Positions 48,093 to 54,973 of a stretch of DNA of 54,973 nt are shown here, in pieces. The notes below the pieces were generated by a model. That model searched no databases. It saw nothing but the letters and a program-made list of their open reading frames with translations, and had not been told where the DNA came from. The stretch covers positions 1 to 54,973 of the forward strand of contig JAEZHK010000061.1 in the NCBI GenBank assembly GCA_023416655.1, in the 5' to 3' direction. Source of the DNA: Bacillota bacterium (GTDB taxonomy: Bacteria; Bacillota; Clostridia; Christensenellales; Aristaeellaceae). Positions within the stretch are counted from its first letter, which is position 1. Each line of letters begins with the position of its first letter. The translations under genes were made by a program, and so were the position numbers.

Positions 48093-48858
48093 GCGCCGCC
48101 CTCCCCAGATACGCTTCGATCACCTTCGGGTGCTCGCTGACCTCCCGCGGCAGGCCGTGGAAGATGGTCTCGCCGAAGGCCATCACATAGATGTATTCGC
48201 ACAAATCCATCACGACCTTCATGTCGTGCTCGATGAGCAGGATCGTCAGGTCAAAGGCTTTCTGCACGCGCCGGATGGTTTCCACCAGGTCCGCGCTCTC
48301 CCGCGGGTTCATGCCGGCGGCGGGCTCGTCGAGGAGGAGGAGCCTGGGCTTCATCGCAAGGGTTCTGGCGATTTCGAGGAGCCGCTGGTCGCCGTAGGGC
48401 AGCGAAGCGGCCTCCCGGTCCGCGGCGTCTGCAAGGCCCACAGCCGCGAGCATTTCCATCGCCGTCTCGCGGAGCGCCTTCTCCCGCTTCCAGAAGACCG
48501 GAAGGCTTAGAAGCGCTTCGGCCAGATTGTAGCCCTTGTTCAGCTGCGCGCCGATCATCGCGTTTTCAAGGCAGGTCATCTTTCCGAAGAGGCGCAGGTT
48601 CTGGTACGTCCTTCCGACGCCCATGCGGGCCACGATGTCCGGCCGGACGCCGGTAATCTGCCGCCCCTCCAGCCGTGCGCCACCCTCGGTGGGCTTCAGC
48701 TGGCCGGAGAGGATGTTGATCAGCGTGGTCTTGCCCGCGCCGTTGGTACCGATCAGGCCGTAAATCCGGCCGCGCTCGAGCGACGCGCTGAAGCTGTTCA
48801 CGGCAGTCAGGCCCTTGAACCGCATCGTGATCTCATCGGCCTCCAGAAATGCGCTCAT
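48085..48858 (-). CDS. livG: Branched-chain amino acid ABC ATPase LivG
   Basis: 257 residues. Walker A GTNGAGKTT, the LivG-type RTYQNLRLFGKMTCLEN, signature LPYGDQRLLEIART (SYGDQR variant normal for LivG), and Walker B LLLLDEPAAGMNPRE are present. First gene of the operon. GAGGGG precedes the ATG. Confidence 0.95.
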   Translation of the reverse strand: MSAFLEADEITMRFKGLTAVNSFSASLERGRIYGLIGTNGAGKTTLINILSGQLKPTEGGARLEGRQITGVRPDIVARMGVGRTYQNLRLFGKMTCLENAMIGAQLNKGYNLAEALLSLPVFWKREKALRETAMEMLAAVGLADAADREAASLPYGDQRLLEIARTLAMKPRLLLLDEPAAGMNPRESADLVETIRRVQKAFDLTILLIEHDMKVVMDLCEYIYVMAFGETIFHGLPREVSEHPKVIEAYLGRAAHA

Positions 48859-49225
48859 ATGACGCCCCTCAACCGCACAAAATGAATTTATATACGCATT
48901 ATAATGCAGAATGGCAGATTTTTCAATCCCCGAAGCAAATAAAAAGCAGTTCTCAACACAAAAATCAGCCGTTTGGCGTACTGCCCAAAATTACCGCCGG
49001 ATGCTTGTTTCGATTCCGACCGTTTCGCAAGCCTCCGTCGTGCCGCAAGCTTCTTTACTTCTATATACGATGACAAAGGGAATATTAAGTTATCATCCCG
49101 TTCGATCAGACCAGTGAACGCTTCGATGCCATCGGCTGCATGGAGACGATGCAGAAAACTTATCCATCCAGCGCATCAGCCGAACCTCCCCCGCCCAGAC
49201 TATGGGAGAAGGAGGGTGAGAGCCC
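48859..49225. promoter_or_regulatory. Intergenic region with promoter of the liv operon
   Basis: Minus-strand promoter TTGAAA (48926-48921), 17-bp spacer, TATAAT (48903-48898); the -10 lies in the short palindrome GCATTATAATGC. The rest (to 49225) has no gene I can support and no clear plus-strand promoter. Confidence 0.75.
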
Positions 49226-49465
49226 ATGGAAATTCCTGAAGAGGCCTCGGGCAGCCTGAAGGCGCTGCTCGATTCCGATCCCGAGGCATACGAGTACTTC
49301 GAGTCGCTGCACCCGTCGGTGAAGGCGCGCATCGTAAGCTCCGGGATCTCGTCGTCGGAGGAGCTTGCCGCCCGGGCCAACATGGCGGCGAGGTCCGCGA
49401 TGCTGGACTACAGCGGCATCTACGACGACTCGGACTCCTGGCCCAACGGGCCGAAGGAACCGTAA
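49226..49465 (+). CDS. Small acidic protein of unknown function
   Basis: 79 residues, acidic (many Glu/Asp), helix-rich, ends with DYSGIYDDSDSWPNGPKEP. AAGGAGGG stands ten bases before the ATG, and a hairpin follows the stop, so it is probably real. No signal peptide, no membrane helix, no family recognised. Confidence 0.65.
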   Translation: MEIPEEASGSLKALLDSDPEAYEYFESLHPSVKARIVSSGISSSEELAARANMAARSAMLDYSGIYDDSDSWPNGPKEP

Positions 49466-49474
49466 ACAATTCGA

Positions 49475-49504
49475 AGCGCCTCCCGCGTTTTTCCGGGAGG
49501 CGCT
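49475..49504. terminator. Hairpin between converging genes
   Basis: AGCGCCTCCCG (49475-49485) pairs with CGGGAGGCGCT (49494-49504); the loop contains TTTTT, but no T run follows on either strand. Serves the small acidic gene and the pirin gene. Confidence 0.6.
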
Positions 49505-49552
49505 AAATCATGGAAGTCTGATATCGAACTGTCAAGCCTTTGGGCGAATGTT

Positions 49553-50383
49553 CTACCGGTTCAGGAACGTGCCGTCCCGGAGCTGCCGGAAGGCTTCGTC
49601 CAATTCCTCCCGCGTGTTCATGACGATCGGTCCGCCCCAGGCGATGGGTTCATGGAGCGGCGGCCCCAGGAAGAAGATGAACCGGGCGTCCCCATCCTCC
49701 GGCGCGGCGACATGAATCTGATCGCCTTCCCCGAACAGCACGGCGGACTTCTCTCGGACCCGTCTGTCCAGAACAATCGCGTCGCCCTCAATGGTGAAGA
49801 TAAAGGCCGTCTGGGCGGGATCGGCGTCCAGAAGGATTGTCTTCCCTTTATACACCGTCACGTCGTACAGCGTCGCCCGGATGTGCCGAGGCGCGACGCC
49901 ACGAAGGCCTTTATATTCCCCAGCGATGACGCGCACCAGAGCGCCGTCCTCCCGCGCCACCGGCATCATATCCGCGCGAATGTCCAGGTACGCAGGGGGC
50001 GCCATCTTCTCCGTCCGGGGCATGTTGAGCCACAGCTGGAAGCCCAGCATCCGGTCGGAGGGTTTGGGCATCTCCTGGTGCAGAATGCCACCGCCCGCCG
50101 TCATCCATTGCGCCTCGCCCGAACGGATCACGCCCCCGTTGCCAAGGCTGTCCTCGTGCTCGATGAGGCCGGAGATCAGGTAGGTGACGGTCTCGATGCC
50201 CCGGTGCGGATGGGTCGGAAACCCGGCGATGTAGTCGCTCGGGTCGATGGAGTCAAATGAGTCCAGCATCAGAAACGGGTCGAAGTCGTACACATCGTCA
50301 TGCCCCAGCACCCGGACCAGCCGCACGCCCGCGCCGTCCACCGCGCGCAGCCCCCGAACAACCTTCGAGATGCCCCTCTCCAT
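49553..50383 (-). CDS. Pirin-family protein
   Basis: 276 residues, two cupin-like halves. The metal-binding HPHRGIETVTYL and GGGILHQEMP with LGFQLWLNMP are characteristic of pirins. Bacterial pirins have been linked to quercetin oxidation and to binding pyruvate dehydrogenase; the role here is unknown. The ATG at 50383 follows GGAGGT. Fifteen bp downstream of the peroxiredoxin, so likely the same transcript, suggesting an oxidative-stress link. Confidence 0.93.
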   Translation of the reverse strand: MERGISKVVRGLRAVDGAGVRLVRVLGHDDVYDFDPFLMLDSFDSIDPSDYIAGFPTHPHRGIETVTYLISGLIEHEDSLGNGGVIRSGEAQWMTAGGGILHQEMPKPSDRMLGFQLWLNMPRTEKMAPPAYLDIRADMMPVAREDGALVRVIAGEYKGLRGVAPRHIRATLYDVTVYKGKTILLDADPAQTAFIFTIEGDAIVLDRRVREKSAVLFGEGDQIHVAAPEDGDARFIFFLGPPLHEPIAWGGPIVMNTREELDEAFRQLRDGTFLNR

Positions 50384-50398
50384 ATGTACCTCCACCGG

Positions 50399-50857
50399 CT
50401 ATTTGGCGAGTTCCCGGAATACTTCCTCGAGGTCCGGCAATTCCGGATTGGGGTATACCTTGACCCATTTCACGATGCCCTTTTCATCGATGATGATGTT
50501 GGCCCGCTTGCTCATGCCGCTCGTTTCGTCAAAGATGCCGTAGTCCGTGGCCACCTTGCCATGCGGCCAGAAGTCGGAGAGCAGCGGTAAGTCCGTGATC
50601 CTGAGCACCGCCGCCCAGGCCAGCTTGCCCGCGCTGGGGTCCACGCTGACGCCCAGCGGCACGGTGTTCAGCGCCTGGAACCTGTCCCAGTTGACCTCCA
50701 GCGCGCGCATCTGGTCGGTGCAGACGCTGGTCCACGCGATCGGGTGCCACGAAAGCAGCACCTTCCTGCCCAGAAAGTCCGAAAGCAACACCGGCTGCTC
50801 GTTGATATCCTCCATTGTAAAGGCCGGCGCCGGCATCCCCACCTCGATTGGTTTCAT
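50399..50857 (-). CDS. Peroxiredoxin, AhpC/TSA family
   Basis: 152 residues. Catalytic motif P-x3-T-x2-C is present as PIAWTSVCT, with peroxidatic Cys in SVC; no second cysteine is in the usual resolving position nearby, which fits a 1-Cys or atypical type. Reduces peroxides. The ATG at 50857 has GGAGG eight bases upstream; in-frame codons before it are non-conserved. First of a two-gene unit with the pirin. Confidence 0.9.
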   Translation of the reverse strand: MKPIEVGMPAPAFTMEDINEQPVLLSDFLGRKVLLSWHPIAWTSVCTDQMRALEVNWDRFQALNTVPLGVSVDPSAGKLAWAAVLRITDLPLLSDFWPHGKVATDYGIFDETSGMSKRANIIIDEKGIVKWVKVYPNPELPDLEEVFRELAK

Positions 50858-51145
50858 GATCCACGCCTCCATTTCCTTATTCGCAAATCGCTCGATCGGC
50901 GCATGCGCCCCATAACGATGTATTATAAAATACCACGGTTTCGGCGCTTCAAACCGCATTGGGCGGACAGCGCGAATTTTCAGTTGGGCATTCAAGGAAA
51001 ATAACACCTATTTTATTGTACAAATGGGGATGAATCTGTATACTTACTCTGGGTAGGAAGAATTCAGCAAGCAAATTCGATCGCGCGGCGGCTTCGCGCC
51101 CCGAAGCGCTGTGCGTATACCGGGGCCGCCACAGATGTAAATTGC
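50858..51145. other. Intergenic between peroxiredoxin and SDR genes
   Basis: No gene. A minus-strand TATAAT (50927-50922) with TTGAAG at a long 19-bp spacing is the best promoter candidate for the peroxiredoxin. Hairpin GCTTCG/CGAAGC lies at 51091-51107, and the hexamer GTATAC occurs twice. Confidence 0.45.
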
Positions 51146-51174
51146 TTGCATATCCTGCGGCTGTGAAGTATAAT
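51146..51174 (+). promoter_or_regulatory. Promoter of the SDR/synthetase operon
   Basis: TTGCAT (51146-51151), 17-bp spacer, TATAAT (51169-51174). Confidence 0.8.
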
Positions 51175-51221
51175 TCACATATTGCAGGTTGATCCATTTG
51201 GTTGGATGGGGATGGATACGC

Positions 51222-52061
51222 TTGGAAAAAGGCACCGTATGGGTGACGGGCGCTTCCAGTGGCCTGGGTTATTTTACGGCAAAGGCGCTGGCGGAAGCCG
51301 GGTATCTCGTGATCGCGGGGGCGCGCTCCTTCAAAACCGATGAAGGCCCTGACCCGCGCGGAGTCCACCGCATTTTGCTGGACGTCCGCTCTGTTGACAG
51401 CATCCGGGACTTTCAGCATCAGGCGCTCGCCCTGTCGCCCAGGGTGGATGCGCTGTACAACTGCGCGGGCGTGCTGGTGCTCGGCTCCTGCGAGGAGACC
51501 AGCCGGGACGAATACAAAAACGTCATGGAGACCAACTTTTTGGGCGTCGTGGAAATGACCCGCGCGGCGCTTCCTTTGATGCGCGCGCAAAAAAGCGGGC
51601 GGATCATTAATTTCTCTTCGATCAACGGTCTATTGGGCATACCCTTTCAAAGCGCCTATACCGCCAGCAAGCACGCCATCGAGGGCTACACGGAGTGCCT
51701 CGCCTATGAGGTCAGGCCCTTCGGCGTCGAGGTCTGCCTGTTGGAGCCGGGCGACCACCGGGGCGGCTCCCAAACCACCCGCCTGCGCGCGGCGGTCGCG
51801 GAAGATTCCCCTTACAAAGACGCCTACCGGCGCGGCACGGCGGTCATCGCGCATGACGAGGCGAACGGCTGCGATCCAGAGAATCTGGGCCGGATTGCCG
51901 CCGGGCTTCTCGCCAAAAAACGCCTGCCGCTAAGAAAACGCGTAGCCAAGTTCGATCAGCATCTGGCGGTGACGCTGCACAGCCACTTCCCCGTCCGGCT
52001 GATCCAGTCGATCCTGTACGGCTACTATCTTGGAAAAGGAGATACGGCTCATGCAGAATAA
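51222..52061 (+). CDS. Short-chain dehydrogenase/reductase
   Basis: 279 residues. Cofactor loop TGASSGLG (9-16), NCAG in place of NNAG, catalytic Ser in INFSSINGL and YTASK. A C-terminal extension of about 90 residues after the core resembles those of membrane-associated lipid SDRs. The TTG at 51222 is my choice, given GGATGG upstream and the position of the promoter; no ATG is available. It overlaps the next gene by 11 bp, so its substrate is probably the 3-keto product of that enzyme, as for 3-ketosphinganine reductases (inference). Confidence 0.87.
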   Translation: MEKGTVWVTGASSGLGYFTAKALAEAGYLVIAGARSFKTDEGPDPRGVHRILLDVRSVDSIRDFQHQALALSPRVDALYNCAGVLVLGSCEETSRDEYKNVMETNFLGVVEMTRAALPLMRAQKSGRIINFSSINGLLGIPFQSAYTASKHAIEGYTECLAYEVRPFGVEVCLLEPGDHRGGSQTTRLRAAVAEDSPYKDAYRRGTAVIAHDEANGCDPENLGRIAAGLLAKKRLPLRKRVAKFDQHLAVTLHSHFPVRLIQSILYGYYLGKGDTAHAE

Positions 52062-54973
52062 GAGTCCGATTCTTGAAAAATGCGATGCGCTCCGCAAAGA
52101 CATGTCCCTCTCCAACCTGTTCAGGCTGACCTGTTCGTGGGGGAATGTGGCGGCGGCGCTGTACCTTGAAAACGGCGCGGAAGTCGCGATTACCTATTCT
52201 GAGTTTGAGCAGAAGGCGAAGGCCTTCGCCGCGCACCTCATCGCCCGGTACGGCGGAGGCAAAAAAGAAGCCTACGCCGCCATCGCGATGGACACCTGTC
52301 CGGAGTGGTTCCCGGCATTCTGGGGGTTGATCCTGGCCGGGTATAACACGGTACTGCTCGACTTCACGCTGTCCGACGAAAAGATGGACTACATGCTCAG
52401 CCAGTCGGGCGCGGCGCTCCTCGTCGGCAAAACCCGCCGCACGCTGGCCAAGGGCGTTTCGATGGTGACGCTGGACGATCTCAAGGCCGCCCCCGCCGCG
52501 CCGGTCGGCTTCCAGCCGGTCTTTGCGGACAAGATTGCGCTTTGCACCAGCGGCACCACCGCGACCAGCCGCATCTTCGTCTACGACGGCACGGCCATCG
52601 CCAACCAGGTGCTCTCCAGCGAGCTCCTCTACAATGCCTCCAGGGAGATCATTGGCGACGGCAACCGCCGAAGCCTCGCGTTCCTGCCGTTCCACCACGT
52701 GTTCGGCTTCATGGTGTGTCTGATGTGGTGCAGCTTCCTGGGCTACGCCAACGTGTACCTGAAGGACCGCGCGCCGCAGACCATCGTGGAAAGCGCCACG
52801 CACTTCAAGATCCAAATGCTCCTCGCGGTGCCGCTCCTCGCCACCAACCTCGCCACCGGCCTTGAAAAGAAGGTGGCCAAGGAGCCCGCGGCCAAACGCG
52901 CGGCCTTCCGGCTCATGCGGGACGCCAGCCTCGCGCTGCAGCATGTGGCCCCGAAGCTGGGGCGGACGTTCGCGCGCAAGGTGCTGTTCCGCTCGGTGAT
53001 GGACAAGCTCTTGGGCGACGAAATCGAGTGCATCATCCTGGGCGGCAGCCACACCCCCGCCGAGCAGATGAAGACGCTGAGCGCGCTAGGCTACTTCACG
53101 GTGTCCGGCTTTGGCATGACGGAGACGGCCATCACGTCGGTGGAGACCAGCCGGAACCTGCGCACCCGCGTCTCCGGCTCGGTGGGCCGCCCGCTTTCAA
53201 ACGTCCAGTACCGGGTAATCCCCGACAGCGGAAAGACGAACCGCGGCGAAATGCTGATCAGGGGCCATTCGCTGCACACCGGCCAGCTGGTGGACGGCAA
53301 GCTCGTGCCGCCCGCGGTGGACGGCGAGGGCTGGCTGCACACCGGCGACGTGGTGCGCCTGGAGGCGGGCAGCCGCATGTACGTGGAGGGCCGCGTCAAG
53401 GACGTGGTGATCAACGAGTCCGGCGAGAACGTCTACCCCGACGAGGTGGAGGACGCCTTCTCCTCCCTTGGCGACGTGGAACAGCTGAGCGTGCTGGGCG
53501 TACCGACGGACCCCGCCAAGCCCCTGTACCAGGAGATCACGCTGGTGATGTACCTGGGCGACAAGGCCGTGGACGAAGTCTACGTCAAAGGCATTTGCGC
53601 CCGCATCTCGCAGATCAACGGCAAGCTCCCCGTGGTCAAGCAGGTGGGCCGGGTACTGGTCTCCTCGGAGAAACTGCCGCTGGTCAACTCCATCAAGGTC
53701 AAGCGCGTGGAACTTCGCAAGCTCATTCTGGAGAAGCCGGACGCCTACCGGGAGCTCTCCATCCGCCCGGTTTCTTCCATGAGCTACGGAACGCCGAGAG
53801 ACGGCGTCAAGACCGAGCTTGTGGACCTTGAAATGCGCCGCATCAGCGACCAGGTGCGCAAAATCTACGCGGAAGTGCTGGAAACCAGCGAAAAGCAGGT
53901 GCGGGACGACGCGCACTTCCTGGACGACCTGGGCGGCGACAGCCTGCAGGTGCTCTCCATCTCCATCCGGGTGGAGGAGGCCTTCAGCTTCATCATTCCT
54001 CCGGAGGAGTACGGGCGCTGCACGACGGTCAACGGCCTTTCGCGGTTGATCTACGAGCGCCAGCACGGCTTCCAGGGCGCGAAGCCCGCCGCCATGGAAC
54101 CCGTCACGCCGATCTCAGAATTCCGCGAGACGCCGGAATTCAAGGCGTTCTCCGCGCGCCATCAGGCGCTGATGGCCAGCGGCGGGGAGAACCCCTACTT
54201 CGTATGCCACGATTCGCCGCTCAAGGACACCTCCGTCATGGCCGGAAAAGAAGTGCTCAACTTCGGCTCCTACAACTACGTGGGCATGTCGGGCCGCCGG
54301 GAGGTCATGGACGCCGCGAAGGCCGCCATCGAAAAGTACGGCACCAGCGCCAGCGGCAGCCGTCTGCTCGCGGGCGAGAAGAGCCTGTACCAGGAACTTG
54401 AAAAAGAAATCGCCGAATGGAAGCACTCGGAGAGCGCGCTGGTCTTGGTGGGCGGCCACTCCACCAACGTGACGCTGGTGGGCAACTTCTGCGGGCCCAA
54501 GGACATGATCCTCTACGACGCGCTGGCCCACAATTCCATCGACCAGGGCTGCCGCCTGAGCAAGGCGCTCTGCAAGCCCTTCCCCCACAACGACGCCAAG
54601 GCGCTGGAGAGCATCCTGCGCATGCAGCGCCACAAGTTCGAGAAGGTGCTGATCATCATTGAGGGCGCCTACTCGATGGACGGCGACATCGCGGACGTCC
54701 CGGCGTTCGTGGCGCTGAAGAAGAAATTCGGCTGCTTCCTGATGGTGGACGAGGCCCACAGCGCCTGCGTCATCGGCCGGACCGGCGGCGGCGTGGACGA
54801 GTATTTCGGCCTCGAGCCAAGCGACATCGACATCAAGATGGGCACGCTCTCCAAGGGCCTGGGCGCCTGCGGCGGATACCTGGCCGGCCCGCGCGAGATC
54901 ATCGAATACCTGCGCTACAACCTGCCCGGCTTCGTGTTCTCGGTGGGCATCTCGCCGCCGCTGGCCGCCGCGA
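52051..54973 (+). CDS. Acyl-AMP ligase - ACP - alpha-oxoamine synthase fusion (partial, runs off the window)
   Basis: 974 codons visible, no stop. Residues 1 to about 570: ANL-superfamily ligase with TSGTTATSR (166-174), GFGMTETA, LHTGDVV and the SGENVYPDEVED hinge. About 590-670: acyl carrier domain with the phosphopantetheine serine, Ser631, in LGGDSLQ. About 690 to end: fold-type I alpha-oxoamine synthase with DEAHSA (Asp900) and the PLP lysine Lys935 in TLSKGLGA. The ligase would load a fatty acid on the ACP, and the synthase would condense it with an amino acid while losing CO2, as in serine palmitoyltransferase. AAAAGGAG precedes the ATG at 52051. The amino acid used is unknown. Confidence 0.9.
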   Translation, partial: MQNKSPILEKCDALRKDMSLSNLFRLTCSWGNVAAALYLENGAEVAITYSEFEQKAKAFAAHLIARYGGGKKEAYAAIAMDTCPEWFPAFWGLILAGYNTVLLDFTLSDEKMDYMLSQSGAALLVGKTRRTLAKGVSMVTLDDLKAAPAAPVGFQPVFADKIALCTSGTTATSRIFVYDGTAIANQVLSSELLYNASREIIGDGNRRSLAFLPFHHVFGFMVCLMWCSFLGYANVYLKDRAPQTIVESATHFKIQMLLAVPLLATNLATGLEKKVAKEPAAKRAAFRLMRDASLALQHVAPKLGRTFARKVLFRSVMDKLLGDEIECIILGGSHTPAEQMKTLSALGYFTVSGFGMTETAITSVETSRNLRTRVSGSVGRPLSNVQYRVIPDSGKTNRGEMLIRGHSLHTGQLVDGKLVPPAVDGEGWLHTGDVVRLEAGSRMYVEGRVKDVVINESGENVYPDEVEDAFSSLGDVEQLSVLGVPTDPAKPLYQEITLVMYLGDKAVDEVYVKGICARISQINGKLPVVKQVGRVLVSSEKLPLVNSIKVKRVELRKLILEKPDAYRELSIRPVSSMSYGTPRDGVKTELVDLEMRRISDQVRKIYAEVLETSEKQVRDDAHFLDDLGGDSLQVLSISIRVEEAFSFIIPPEEYGRCTTVNGLSRLIYERQHGFQGAKPAAMEPVTPISEFRETPEFKAFSARHQALMASGGENPYFVCHDSPLKDTSVMAGKEVLNFGSYNYVGMSGRREVMDAAKAAIEKYGTSASGSRLLAGEKSLYQELEKEIAEWKHSESALVLVGGHSTNVTLVGNFCGPKDMILYDALAHNSIDQGCRLSKALCKPFPHNDAKALESILRMQRHKFEKVLIIIEGAYSMDGDIADVPAFVALKKKFGCFLMVDEAHSACVIGRTGGGVDEYFGLEPSDIDIKMGTLSKGLGACGGYLAGPREIIEYLRYNLPGFVFSVGISPPLAAA

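Noticed and set aside
48911..49239. Several overlapping short plus-strand frames upstream of the small acidic gene
   Set aside because: They lie over the liv promoter, lack ribosome binding sites and have no recognisable sequence.

Overview
The window looks like about 55 kb from a GC-rich, low-complexity-free chromosome of a member of the Clostridia. The reasons are the tryptophan T-box leader, the B. subtilis-type rpmH-rnpA-yidD-yidC-jag block, AGGAGG ribosome binding sites, consensus sigma-A promoters and frequent GTG/TTG starts. A Christensenellales-like lineage is possible, because both ABC solute-binding proteins have signal peptides without a lipobox, but taxonomy cannot be settled from this sequence. 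The pure G/C runs in the first 32 bases look like a contig-end artefact.

Layout. 0.2-6.7 kb: a sugar uptake and degradation operon (two ABC permeases, a binding protein, a GH127 beta-L-arabinofuranosidase) faces its LacI-type regulator across a promoter region with two matching operators. 6.8-15.9 kb: D-cysteine desulfhydrase-like enzyme, radical SAM protein, HD-GYP phosphodiesterase, LrgAB, a SulP anion transporter, and a flotillin/NfeD pair. 16-24.5 kb: KtrBA potassium uptake, an MBL hydrolase with an EamA exporter, a His-rich metal-binding protein behind a Fur-like box, TcdA, a lone trpB behind a Trp T-box, and a double GNAT protein. 24.6-30.4 kb: a tightly packed nickel operon joining an ECF nickel importer (cbiMN fusion, cbiQ, cbiO) to larE-larB-larC, which make the nickel-pincer nucleotide cofactor; no larA client enzyme is in the window. 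30.6-35.3 kb: GH4 phospho-glycosidase plus sugar kinase, cupin, DegV and a zinc-ribbon membrane protein. 35.8-38.9 kb: the conserved rpmH-rnpA-yidD-yidC-jag operon without dnaA or mnmEG next to it. 39-48.9 kb: a membrane-anchored unknown, DUF3788, a MerR regulator with its own 19-bp-spacer promoter, creatininase, and a liv-type amino acid ABC operon that carries a secreted BIG2/NlpC-like protein inside it. 49-55 kb: a small unknown protein, a peroxiredoxin-pirin pair, and an SDR followed by a large acyl-AMP ligase/ACP/alpha-oxoamine synthase fusion that runs off the end, which suggests sphingoid-base-like lipid synthesis.

The most unusual signal is not a gene. Three intergenic regions (24553-24652, 35626-35760, and 39844-40008 on the minus strand) hold the same folded element. 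Its core is an outer stem, an unpaired GCCCG, an inner stem, a YGCA loop, the inner stem again, an unpaired A, and the outer stem again. The stems differ in sequence between copies but always pair. A pyrimidine-rich linker and another perfect hairpin follow in every copy, and two copies share a further upstream hairpin. I do not recognise this element.
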